Positions 22,667 to 32,418 of a stretch of 64,000 bases of DNA are shown here, one piece after another. Made by a program: the position numbers and the translations under genes. The notes under the pieces are model-generated. The model was not told where the DNA came from and did no database searches. It worked only from the letters and a program-made list of their open reading frames with translations. This DNA is from Helianthus annuus (lineage: Eukaryota > Streptophyta > Magnoliopsida > Asterales > Asteraceae). Each line of letters begins with the position of its first letter. The first letter of the stretch is position 1. Where the stretch lies: positions 86,896,286-86,960,285 of the forward strand of contig NC_035444.2 of the NCBI RefSeq assembly GCF_002127325.2. The letters are read 5' to 3'.

Positions 22667-23926
22667 TCAGGGGATTCCTGTCATGTCTTCTGGACACCAA
22701 GCAAAGACATCGCTGTAATGTGTCAACAATTTTTCCAGATAAGAGAGAGTCTCTTGTGAAAGGCCTGGATTGAGCCTTATTCTTTGTTCAGGGTACTTAG
22801 GATTTATGATTAGCCTTTGCTTGTCTTCTTCACTTCTTGGACTTTTATCTTCAACCAGGTAGGCTTCTTGGGAAGGTTGAAGGGTTGCTATCCCTCTCTC
22901 AGTCGGAAATTTTACTGTGCCATGTCCAACAGACACGGCCATGTAAAAGGCACACTGTCCTTGTCTTCCTATGATCACATCATAGTTTGACGGTATGTTG
23001 ATAACCACAAAGGTGAGCGGCTGGATTCTTTCCTTCTGACCTTCGTTGAAACGGACATTTAGTGTCAGCTGCCCTAAAGGCTTGAGGGGGATATCAGCAA
23101 TACCTTTAATGGAGGTTCCAGAGGGTTGAAGCCTTGAACGTTCTTCATTACTCAAGCGGTTGAAGAACTTCTCGAACATGATTTCAGTGGCCGCCCCAGT
23201 GTCTATATATGCCCTATATGTTTTCAACGTTCCCACAGTAGCTTCTTCAACAAGAGGACTTGAAAGAGGGGCTTTTTCTGTTGGGGGAAAGCAAACACAC
23301 TGAAGCTCCCAAGCTTCCAACCGCTGTCTTTTATGAGGAACCCTTTCATCGGAGTCCACCATATTGACTTCCTTTCCCTTTCCTTCAGCCATTTTGTCCC
23401 GAACCCCTTTTACCAAATGGGCGAGTTCTCCGGACTTAACAGCCTCTTCGATTCTTTTCTTGAGCTGGAAGCAATCGTTGGTATGGTGACCCTTTTCTTC
23501 ATGGAACTCACAGTACTGTGTGGAGTTCTCATTTTTCCTGCTTTTGGGGAGAGGCCTAGGAGGCCTAAAGTTCTGCTTGACTTCTTCTGTTGCAAGGATT
23601 TCTTGAGGAGTCTTTGTGAGGGGTGTGAAGCTCACACCTTTCTCCCCGATTGGAGGGTTCCGGCCTTCAGACCTCCGATGGTCTGAACCCTTTTGTCGTC
23701 TGTCATAGGAGTTATAGTTCCCTCTTTTTCTGACTGGGCTATTACTTCGCCAGCTAGACCCTCTTTTCCTTTGTTCTTTAATGTCAACCGCCTCCTCTCC
23801 CCGAATACGGGCTTCTGCCCTTTCGAGAGCTTCTTCCAAAGTCTTGGGTAGGGACTTGTTGAAATCTCTTGTGAGATATTTCGAGGTGATAGCGTTCATG
23901 AAATCGGCTACCCTCATTTTTTTCAT
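22667..23926 (-). pseudogene. Tat Gag C-terminus, zinc knuckle and protease
   Basis: A 419-residue frame. Residues 1-48 are the end of the capsid-like domain, followed by an R/K/S-rich linker and a knuckle-like YCEFHEEKGHHTNDC (139-152). Aspartic protease has its active site in AYIDTGAATE (D242-A245), and the frame goes on to FAWCPEDMTGIP, the usual start of RT. The frame ends at a TGA within the RT N-terminus and is in phase with the RT frame. The protease would cut Gag-Pol. Confidence 0.9.
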
Positions 23927-24178
23927 ATGCCCCTACATAGGTCAGACCTTCCTTCTTATATCGTTCGATAAACTCGCGAAGACTTTCATTGTCACGTTAT
24001 TTTATTTGAAAAATGACTGTCGCATCTTTGACATATCGTCTTTGCTGGGAGAAGTTGGCCAGAAAACCCTTGCTAAGATCATTGAAGCTTCGAATGCTTC
24101 GAGCAGGTAAGTCATTGAACCAGATCCTAGCTGACCCCACAAGGGTTTGCATGAACATTAGACAACTTCATCATTTGA

Positions 24179-24463
24179 CTACTTCTCGATTCTTGCTGCA
24201 CCGGTAAATATCTGCAGATGGTCTTCAGGATCTTCCATCCCATCATATGTTCTAATGTGGGCTGGCATCTTGATTTTCGTTTGGGAGTCATAATCGGCTA
24301 TCTGTTGTGAAAAGCATGAGAGGTTACTTGGTTTATAGGGCTTGGCCAAGTCTTCTTCGACCCTTGTGCTCACATTGTTATTACCATTGTTGTTCCCTTG
24401 AGTGGCTAGCACTTGATTGATGAAGTGCTGCCACGGGAAACTGGCCATCATATGGGTCATCAT
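24179..24463 (-). pseudogene. Tat Gag capsid fragment
   Basis: Contains AHIRTYDGMEDPEDHLQIFT, the conserved start of the plant gypsy Gag domain, and ends at a TAG after GAARIEK. 23927-24178 continues the Gag domain but is broken by several stops and at least one frameshift. This frame is displaced by one base from the N-terminal Gag frame. Confidence 0.85.
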
Positions 24464-25136
24464 CTGGGGGACATGGGGTTGGAGCCTTGAAGGCTTCCAG
24501 GTACAACTGAGCAGCTAACTCCAAGGGGGTGCTCATAACCGCACTCCATGCCAATGGGAGCACGGATAGGGCTTGTTTCCATGAGGTTGCCGTAGAAGCT
24601 GGAAAGCTTGTTACCGGGGATTGTAGGAGCTGATCTAGGGTCAGCTCATGACCCAGAGGAGCACCACTCATGACCGGCTGAGATGAAAAGATAGGACGTG
24701 TCGTGGGGTTTGCCATTGTAGGCAAATATGGAACAGGGTTTGGTGGATTACTGGGACCGGCCTCATTTCTGGCTGTAAAAGGTGGAATGGGAGGTCCGGG
24801 AGACAGCGTTGGTTCAGGTTCATCATAGTCTAGGCGAATCCTCACTCCCTTATCCTTCTCTTTGTTCACATACTGGTTGAGGAGAGACCTCAACTCAAGA
24901 AAATTGTTGGCAACCCCTTCGGGGGTAAGCTCAATACGCGTCGGAGTGTCAGAGATGCCAACATTAGGGGAAGGAACTCCGGATCTGGAAGGAGTTGGAG
25001 TGTTAAAGGTAAGAAACTCGGGTGTGCTCCCCGAAGTTGAGAAAGAGGTTGGTATAGCCACATGAGCTTGGCTGCTACCCGGGGTTGAAGTGTTTGGAAC
25101 CTAATTTACTTCACCCGGGGATCCACTTTCAGACAT
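24381..25136 (-). pseudogene. Tat Gag N-terminus
   Basis: The likely start is the ATG at 25136 (MSESGSPGEVN), about 60 bp inside the primer binding site. A TAG follows after 11 codons, then the frame is open to 24381 with a P/S/T-rich N-terminal region (for example LSPGPPIPPF). Around 24465-24475 the frame must change to enter the capsid part. Gag would form the particle. Confidence 0.8.
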
Positions 25137-25196
25137 GGTGATTTCAAGAGAGAAGAGATACACTACTAGGTCTTTTTGAAGAGAAATAGCGGCGTA

Positions 25197-25214
25197 GCCC
25201 CACGGTGGGCGCCA
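25197..25214 (-). promoter_or_regulatory. Primer binding site of the Tat element
   Basis: On the minus strand TGGCGCCCACCGTGGGGC follows the 5' LTR end (CTTCAACA) after three bases. It has the form of a tRNA 3'-end complement (TGG start), as used by Tat elements. The tRNA was not assigned. Confidence 0.7.
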
Positions 25215-25217
25215 ACT

Positions 25218-25764
25218 TGTTGAAGCAACATATAATAGACCAGCGGTAGTAGCAGGACTGGTTAGGCAAGAGGGTTGAAGGGTTCAGCTTTGCCTAACGC
25301 AGGTCGTGGGGTCCCCCCACGTTTGCAAGACGTGGAAGGAGGTTCACTAGTTTATTTTTGCTATTTGCTAAGGATCCTTCTAGTGAATATGATCAGGCTC
25401 GGATGAAGGAGCAAATAGAATGTGTGTGTTGGATGCGAAAGGAAGAGAGTCGCATGAAGCAAACACTCAAGATGAATGACCAGAGATTAAGAGAATCAGG
25501 GCTGGTCCGGAATGTCTTCTGAAGTAAATGAAGTATCAATTTATAGGAGAAGACATCTCCCAAAGAAGAGTACGTTTGACTAGTGACATGTGCTTGTAGT
25601 GAGGGGTTTCCCCTTTTGGGGGTTAAAGCCTTTGACCCCTGGATAATAGCGTGTGCTCTTGCAGACCTGCGTTGCTTTTGCGGCTAGCGAGTTGGTGGAG
25701 CTGTTCGGGGATGTGACTTATTTACTGTTCCCGTGTTGCTTTACTTCATCTCCTCAGCTTTTCA
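25218..25764 (-). repeat. Tat 5' LTR (right LTR)
   Basis: The minus-strand 5' LTR, TGAAAAGCTG to GTTGCTTCAACA. The gag start lies downstream. It differs from the left LTR at about a dozen positions by eye. Confidence 0.9.
25538..25545 (-). promoter_or_regulatory. TATA box in Tat 5' LTR
   Basis: TATAAATT on the minus strand, also present in the left LTR at 11609-11616. Its position about 220 bp into the LTR fits a U3/R border. Confidence 0.45.
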
Positions 25765-26570
25765 ACCGTTGAACCCTTTAACCCTTTGAGCGTTTACATA
25801 TTTAGTCATTTTATTTAGTCTTGGGCTACCCCCGTCATCACCGCCCATTGGCGAGAAACCTTAGCCGACCAAGGCAGCGGCATTGTTATTTTGTGGTCAT
25901 GGTTTCAACCAAAAAGTCGACAACGATTGTATGCTAACTATTCCTGCAAATCTGGAGGCCAATGATGCAATGGTTGTCCTGATCACAACTAAGAGCGATG
26001 ATGGCGAGTGCATGTAGAGAGATTGCAGCGGAAGTAGACAACCAGTTGAATATCCAGATTCAAGCAGCGGTAGATGGTTCTGATGGTTCCGATGAGGCTA
26101 AAGGTGGCTACTCGTGACTGGGGGATAACGACGTCGACGAACAACTGCAGTCCGGCGGTTTGGTGAAAAATACCGAGAAAATAAAGATAGGAGCTGGTTG
26201 TGGTGTCTGGTGTCTGGTGTGATGCTGATCATAGAGATACAGAGAGAAGTGGACTGGTGCTCTAAAGTGTAAACCAATCAAAACAAAATCTTTAGATTGG
26301 GAAATGAAGAAGACTTGTGCTTCACCATATTGTACATAAAGCATTAATGACATGTAAAAAATTCTACAGCAATTTCTACTCACAAACACTTTTTGCAAAT
26401 TAATACAGAGGAAATAATTGACCTAAAAATTTACATACAATATGGCAAAACTTATGTTATTATTTTATTAATAAATCTTGATAATTTTTTATCCAAGTTT
26501 ATAAATTATAAAATCTAACGTGGATGTTTCAGTTATACGATATAACTTTTGACTACTTATAAAATCTTAA
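25765..26570. other. Intergenic DNA right of the Tat element
   Basis: No gene recognised. 25765-25800 continues with GTTGAACCC/CTTTGAGC words like those inside Tat LTRs, but it is not matched at the left LTR. Short frames near 26108-26398 have no family resemblance. Confidence 0.35.
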
Positions 26571-26880
26571 AAAAACATGCAAAGTAAACACAGTTGTTTA
26601 TATTTAATAGTCACACTCAACTTTTAATTGCCTACAACTTAAAGCAATATATCTGTAAATATACTTATATGGAGGATTGTGATTCAAGACTTGTAAAAGA
26701 AATAATATTTTTTTTAAATAAAAAAAAACATGCAAAGTAAACACAGTTGTTTATATTTAATAGTCACACTCAACTTTTAATTGCCTACAACTTAAAGCAA
26801 TATATCTGTAAATATACATATATGGAGGATTGTGATTCTAGACTTGTAAAAAGAAATAATTATTTTTTTTTAAATAAAAG
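26571..26880. repeat. Tandem duplication, 2 x 153 bp
   Basis: The second copy starts 153 bp after the first (CATGCAAAGTAAACACAG at 26576 and 26729), with a handful of differences in the A/T-rich ends. Confidence 0.95.
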
Positions 26881-26915
26881 TATCTTTGACAAAGAGAACA
26901 ATTATATATCAAGCT

Positions 26916-27016
26916 TTGGATGCCGTTGAATGATCAACTAATTAAAGGTTTTCAAATTATTTTAAATCATTCATTTGGATGCCGTTGAATGATCAACTAA
27001 TTAAAGGTTTTCAAAC
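26916..27016. repeat. Tandem duplication, period 59 bp
   Basis: TTGGATGCCGTTGAATGATC starts at 26916 and 26975, and similarity extends through TTAAAGGTTTTCAAA. Confidence 0.95.
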
Positions 27017-27554
27017 ACTTATAAAGAAACTTTTATTTATTTAATTAGTGATGCATATACGTTTATGGTCTGTTTGGTGCATACAAATTGTTCTCGATGA
27101 TCAATTTGTTTCCTGCAAATAGGTATATACAAACTAAGAAGATTGAAATGTGATCAATATATAAATGTTGGCAAATCTTTAATAGGTTGCCTCGCCGTAT
27201 AACCCTTTTCCAGTGACGGATTCAGGAATTTTTCCCATCAGGTTCTTTTTGGTAGATTTTTCACAAATTCTCACTATTTTTTTTTAATTATACAAAATTT
27301 CCACTATTTTTTTTTCATTTTTTTCCAAACTAAGAGGGTTCTCGGGAGGCCCTTTTGCGATGTTTGTTGGCATGTAAAAAGATGAATATCGGATTAAGAA
27401 AGAAAATGATGCAACGACCACATTTGTGTTAGCTCGACTGTTATTTCCCTTTCACATATTGTAGCAATATGCAAAGCGAGGCTATTGATCCCTTTTCTAG
27501 TCGCAAGCAACATCGTTATAATGATTATAACTAAAATTTATAATTATAAAAAAT
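27017..27554. other. AT-rich intergenic DNA
   Basis: No gene. CAGTGACGGATTCAGGA at about 27218 resembles the terminus of the hAT-like MITE at 28049, but no partner end was found. Confidence 0.35.
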
Positions 27555-27829
27555 AGAGTGAATTTCAAATTTTGTTCTTTATCTTTATACCTAATTTCAG
27601 GCGGTATCCTTTATCTTTAAAATTGATGAGTTTTGTACTTAATGTTTCAAAATTGTGCACGGTTTGTCCTTTGACCCTAACCTAGTTTATTTTTTAGTTA
27701 AATCTGATCACATGACATGAACATGAGGGCATATTTGTCTTTTTACCATTACAGGGACTATTGTGTAAATTTTTAATATCCAAAACTATTTTGTAAATAA
27801 TGAGAAAAGACATATAAAAAACAAATCTG

Positions 27830-27830
<1 letters not shown>

Positions 27831-27861
<31 letters not shown>
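27831..27861. repeat. (CT)n microsatellite
   Basis: TTCTCTCTCT run of about 30 bp. Confidence 0.95.
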
Positions 27862-27862
<1 letters not shown>

Positions 27863-28048
27863 ACCTACTCTCTATCTCCCTTCTCCCTCTCTAACCTACA
27901 TCTCTCTTACCTTTCAAACCACCACCACTTCCCGGTCGTCGCCACCACCACCACCACCACTTCCTGGTTGCCGCCACCACCACTACCTGGTTTCTCTCTA
28001 TATACCCATATCCTATTCTCTCTAACTCTGTCCATCACCACCAACACC

Positions 28049-28202
28049 CAGTAGCGGATCTAGATTATACGCATAGGGATAACGTTTCAATAAAAAGGGG
28101 TAATGAAATCCAAAAAAAGGTTAAATTTTTTCCAAAATTTACACTACCGTCGGAGCGTCAAGGGGCAACGGAGGTTATCCCATCACTCTAGGTCCGCCCC
28201 TG
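28049..28202. mobile_element. hAT-type MITE, 154 bp, nested
   Basis: The ends are CAGTAGCGGATCTAG and CTAGGTCCGCCCCTG, imperfect inverted repeats, flanked by an exact 8-bp target duplication CCAACACC (28041-28048 and 28203-28210). An 8-bp duplication is diagnostic of hAT transposases. It encodes nothing. It inserted into the foldback element, so it is the younger of the two. Confidence 0.85.
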
Positions 28203-28806
28203 CCAACACCACCATCAACAGCTACCAACCACTAACATTGTTCTTCACCGCTCACGCACCACCGCCATGTTCTTTACAGTCAGATCCCTGAACAACGACG
28301 CCAACCACCAACACTGTTCTCTACCCACTACTAAACAGAACAAAATCCTGAATGACGCCAAACGCCGCCGCCAACCACTTCGATTAAGTGGCTGGATTTG
28401 AAATTAGATTGCTGTATTTGAAATTTATTTTTATTGAAATTAGATGGCTGGATTTGAAATTCAAAATTTAGGGATTATATGGCAAAATGGTATGATACTG
28501 TGTTAAGGGTGGATATTCAGGGTGCATCTACATTGAGAAAGATTATTGGGGATTCTGCAGCTTGTTTGATTTTGTTGAAGGTGAATGATTAAACAGGTTT
28601 GTTGTACATATTCTAGGCGGTTACGGTGGTGGTACATGTTCATGGTGATTTGGTGGAGGGCTAGGGTGAAGGATGTGGGGGAAGGTTTAATCGAAGGGTT
28701 GAATCAGTGGGCTAATGGTGAGGAGGTGCGGTTGTGGTCGAAGGGGGTTAGTGGAGGTGGATGTGGATGTGTTTTGGTGGTGGTTGTTTTATGGTTGTGG
28801 TGGCCG

Positions 28807-28830
28807 CGGGGGGGGGGGGGGGGGGGGGGG
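28807..28830 (+). repeat. Poly-G run
   Basis: About 24 consecutive G after CCGC, followed by TGGGGAGG. It could form G-quadruplex DNA, and its length is prone to assembly error. Confidence 0.9.
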
Positions 28831-29865
28831 TGGGGAGGAGATGTTGGCTAGTGGTGGTGGTCATGGTTGTTGAGAGTCGTGGAGGGTGGTGGTTGTTGGT
28901 GGTTGATTGGGACGGTTGAGAGTCGTGGAGGGTGGTTGTTGTTAGTGGTTGATTGGAACGGTTGTTTACGGTGGCAAAGAGAGGTAGAGAGAGAGAAAGG
29001 GTAGAAAGATGGAGAAATAAATGCGTATACATATACACATATACATATTATATAAATATATATTATATTATTTTTAAAATTTATTTTTTTTCTTATTTGG
29101 TAAAATATTTTTAAATATATATGTAAAAAGACTAAACTACCCTTGTATGAGCTAATTTTAGCTGAAAAATAAACTAGGTTAGGACCAAAAGATAAACCGT
29201 GCACGATTTTGAAACATTAAGTACAAAACTCAACAATTTTAAACATAAAGGACAACGTCTGAAATTAGGTATAAAGATAAAGGACAAAATTTGCAATTCA
29301 CTCTAAAAAAATATTAAGAAAAACGAGTAGAAAAAGTAGACACAACGTCTATGAAACCATTTATAGGGAAAAGATCAAATAGGAAGTTTATTTTGGCTAG
29401 GAAGTGTAGGAAGCAATAGGATTAAGACATGTGACAACATTTAAAATAAAGAAAAAGGGTATTTTAGTCAATCCAACCCTTTCTTCTTCATTTTCAAAAC
29501 CCAGTAACTTCAAAACCCACCATTTTCAAAACCCACTATCTTCAACCATTTATTCACTTTCTATCTCAATAATCACTACATTATAGTGCGATTTTCATCA
29601 CCAATCAATGATTCAAACACTCGATCAACGTGTTCTTCAGCTTTTTTTTGAAGAAAACCCATTTCTTCACTTTCTATCTCAATAATCGTTTTTTCCGGTG
29701 ATTTTGGAGATAATCACTCGATTCGTTCGATTCGAGCGTTGATAAGTGTTTCAATCATTCAAACTTCGTCAATTGTTGAAGAAATCACTTCGATCCATGT
29801 AAGAAATTCTTTAATTTCATTTTTACGATCTGGGTTTTTGATTTATTCATTGCGTTTTACGATCT

Positions 29866-29960
29866 TGGCGGGGGTCCGGGGGCAGCGCCCCTGGTAGCGG
29901 GGTCCCAGGGGCGGCAGCCCCTGGCGGGGTCCAAGGGGCAGAGCCCGTGGCTGGGGTTGA
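29866..29960. repeat. GC-rich triple repeat
   Basis: Three copies of a unit of about 29 bp start with GGGGTCC at 29870, 29899 and 29926. Each contains an inverted pair of the type GGGGCAGCGCCCC, in a region that is otherwise AT-rich. Confidence 0.8.
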
Positions 29961-30073
29961 GACAATTCACATACAAACATGTTTTTTATCTCCTGCTTCC
30001 TGGTTCAGACAATTCACATACAAAACTGCATTCGTAGACAGTGTTTCTGGTTCTGTAAACAACAGGTTCTGGT

Positions 30074-30590
30074 CATTGCGTTTTAGTTAGATTCTGGTTC
30101 TGTGAACAACAGTTTCTGGTCATTGCGTTTTAGACAGTTTCTGGTTCTGTGAACAACTGTTTCTGGTCATTGCGTTTTAGAAATAAAACATTTTTGAAGT
30201 GTTTTTACTCATTGCGTTTTAGGTAAACACATTTTTATGTGTATTCAGTTCATTTCGTTTTCGAGAGAACAGTTTCTTTTGTGTTTTTAGGCCATTGCGT
30301 TTTAGAAATAAGACATTTTTATGTGTTTTCTAGGCATTGCGTTTTAGAAATAAGACACTTTTAAGTGTTTTCTTGCCATTGCGTTTTAGAAAGACATTTT
30401 TAAGTGTTTTCTGGTCATTGCGTTTTAGAAATAAGACATTTTTAAGTGTTTTCTGGCCATTGCGTTTTAGAAATAAGACATTTTTAAGTGTTTTGGGTGC
30501 GTTGCGTTTTAGAAAAAGTCGTTTTTTACGTTTTTTTTTTCATTGCGTTTTACACAACTGAGTTTTCTCCATTGCGTTTTACGCAACTGG
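30074..30590. repeat. Minisatellite, period about 39-43 bp
   Basis: CATTGCGTTTTA recurs at 30074, 30121, 30168, 30210, 30293, 30335, 30377, 30416, 30458, 30541 and 30571, with variants at 30251 and 30501. The best copies read on with GAAATAAGACATTTTTAAG. The frame through 30337-30561 is a repeat by-product. Confidence 0.9.
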
Positions 30591-30898
30591 GTTTTCAAAT
30601 TTTTTTTTGAAAATATAGCAATAGTATACTCGTTTTAAAGATAAAAAAACGCTCTTTTTTTGGTGCAATTTTTATAAAAAAATAATGTCGTATGAAAAAG
30701 TTATTAACGTTTAAAAAATAGGGGGAATTGGAGGAGAGAGAAACTATTGTGCTGGATTGACTAGAATGCCACTAACAAACCCACGCGCCTCTTTTTTTTT
30801 TTTGCTTCAATTTCATTCATTTAATCTTAGCTCTTGATTAACTAAATGGATGGTCAAGATCACTTACTAGCCTTCCTAGCCAAATAAAATACCTATTT

Positions 30899-31789
30899 AT
30901 TTTACTTCTTTAATTTTACGATATGATGACCCTTATTTAATATTAAACTTATAAAGATACTGATACCTATATCAAGTATATTCTATGTTTTTTGAAACGT
31001 AAGTATATTCTATGTGTAAACAAAAACATGTTGGTAGCTTTTAACTACAAATAGTTATAATAGGTTGATTGACAAATGATTTCTATATTACAATGCAATA
31101 ATACTTGGTTTTTATGTGTGACAAAGAAAAGAATAAGTGACCTAAATGATACAAGTCTTTTGTATTACGTTATGACATATGAAGCATATAAAACATGTTT
31201 TTTAAATAAAAATTAACAATAATAAACTAAAAGAAAAGGGTGATCCATTGGTTGGTGATACATTGTTGGAAATGATTTGTTAAGCTTGATGGTACTTAAG
31301 AATTTGAAAGTTTCGTCACTGACCAAAGGATGCCATTTTCTTTTAGTTTAATACAGAGAGAACTATAATTAACCAAACAAACTTTTAACTCTTATCTTAA
31401 AAACTAATAAATAAAATATATGTAGATCAACAAGGCATCTAGCTCGTTACATATATATACCTCGTATGAACTACATATATATTTTCACGAGCTACATGTG
31501 TGGTTTGACAATCTACATATATTCACTAGTACATAATAAATCTTTTGGCATGTGGGTGGATGTGGGCAATTTAGGGAAGCAAGACCCCTTAACACGCGTG
31601 TGAAAATAAACGTGTCACTACCATCACATGCCACCAATCTACTCATCTGTGGTCCAATGAAGACGTGTCAGGCTTGGCTGTCACTATTCATTCTATTGCT
31701 CTATTATTAGATTAAGATTTAAGATGTAAGTTTTTATTTTATTTTGTATTTTTGTTTCATCGATAATTACCGACACTTAAATATCTTAG
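30899..31789. other. Intergenic DNA with a dispersed direct repeat
   Basis: 31006-31441 is repeated in direct orientation at 43193-43662 with small differences. No gene is recognised. Confidence 0.6.
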
Positions 31790-31975
31790 TGTTGTGAAAC
31801 TAGTCTAATAGCAAAAGAATATGGGAGAATAACAAGGATAAGGAGATTAATATTATTGATTGAGGTGTGTTTGTTACAAAGGAATACAATGAACATATAT
31901 AAGAGAGAAAGTCTTGGAGAAGAAGCCAATCTATTTAAGGAGTTGATAATCACATAATAAAATATATTTATAACA
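31790..31975 (-). repeat. LTR of a decayed Ty1/copia element (3' LTR, minus orientation)
   Basis: On the minus strand, AACCAAGGGGGAG (a polypurine tract, about 31976-31990) is followed by TGTTATAAATATA and the segment ends CTAGTTTCACAACA at 31790. The length of 186 bp suits a short copia LTR. The matching 5' LTR was not found on the right side. Confidence 0.6.
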
Positions 31976-32418
31976 CTCCCCCTTGGTTATCAACTTCGTA
32001 CGCTTTGAGATGTTGCCTCGTTAAAAACCTTGTCAGGAAAACTAAGTGGAACAAAACCTCAGCTAAGGGAAAAAGAGTGCAGCGCGTAATTTCTTCTCCT
32101 AATACTTCTGGATTATGTATGTTGACTCATTAAAAACCTTACTAAGAAAACTCAATGGGACAAAACTTAGTCAAAGAAAAAAGAGTGCAACTTGTATGAT
32201 ACTCCCCCTCATTTGGATATGTAGACTTTTAGTGACGTGACTCAATCTTCCTTGAAAGTTGCTCAAAGCTTTTGTATCAAATGAAATGTCGCTTGATCCC
32301 TTGAAGTACAATCCTTTATGTTGAGCAAGGTTGTATGATTTTCATATGAGCCTTCTAGTTCATCTTCTTGTAAACAAATATCATAAGATCTGTAATTGTG
32401 TTTTGTTACATTCTCTGC
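31976..32418 (-). pseudogene. Decayed 3' internal region of the copia element
   Basis: Contains two imperfect copies of a phrase with TTAAAAACCTT followed by GGGAAAAAGAGTGCA (about 32010-32095 and 32120-32195), which recurs in plant copia elements next to the 3' LTR. No readable frame remains. It is cut at 32418 by the 9.4-kb element. Confidence 0.5.

Larger units (their letters stand above)
11289..25764 (-). mobile_element. Tat-lineage Ty3/gypsy retrotransposon, decayed, with internal duplication
   Basis: The element is bounded by two LTRs of about 548 bp and reads gag-pol on the minus strand in the gypsy order protease, reverse transcriptase, RNase H, integrase. The Tat assignment rests on the second RNase H after the usual connection domain, on the long region between integrase and 3' LTR, and on the antisense ORF located there; extra ORFs at that place are known in Tat elements. 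All protein frames carry stops or frameshifts, so it is not autonomous now. A 4283-bp tandem duplication (11414-15696 and 15697-19979) adds a truncated LTR, a second antisense gene and a second integrase C-terminus. The flanks, CCGCC left and ACCGT right, are not a target duplication. The two outer LTRs differ at roughly a dozen sites. Confidence 0.9.
27555..29304. mobile_element. Foldback / Mutator-like DNA element with about 150-bp TIRs
   Basis: 27555-27704 and 29156-29304 are inverted copies at roughly 85-90% by eye, both beginning AGAGTGAATT and including GAGTTTTGTACTTAATGTTT. The inside is non-coding: a (CT)n run (27831-27861), CCACCACCAC- and GGTGGTGG-rich stretches, a long G run, and a nested MITE. 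Long TIRs and lack of coding fit a non-autonomous Mutator-like element. The A-rich flanks hide the target duplication. Glycine/proline-like frames in the triplet repeats are not genes. Confidence 0.75.
29377..30898. mobile_element. Non-autonomous TIR element with minisatellite
   Basis: 29377-29404 (AAATAGGAAGTTTATTTTGG start) and 30872-30898 are inverted copies over about 27 bp. Further inside, 29458-29478 (TATTTTAGTCAATCC) pairs with 30755-30772. The contents are a GC-rich patch (29866-29960) and a 40-bp minisatellite (30074-30590). No transposase is present. The target duplication was not resolved, so the superfamily is open; the Mutator type is the first guess. Confidence 0.55.

Noticed and set aside
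27218..27360. Second hAT-like MITE starting CAGTGACGGATTCAGG
   Set aside because: No inverted partner end and no 8-bp duplication found.
28585..29204. Gly/Trp-rich and Pro/Thr-rich frames on both strands
   Set aside because: They come from GGT/CCA triplet runs and the G run inside the foldback element.
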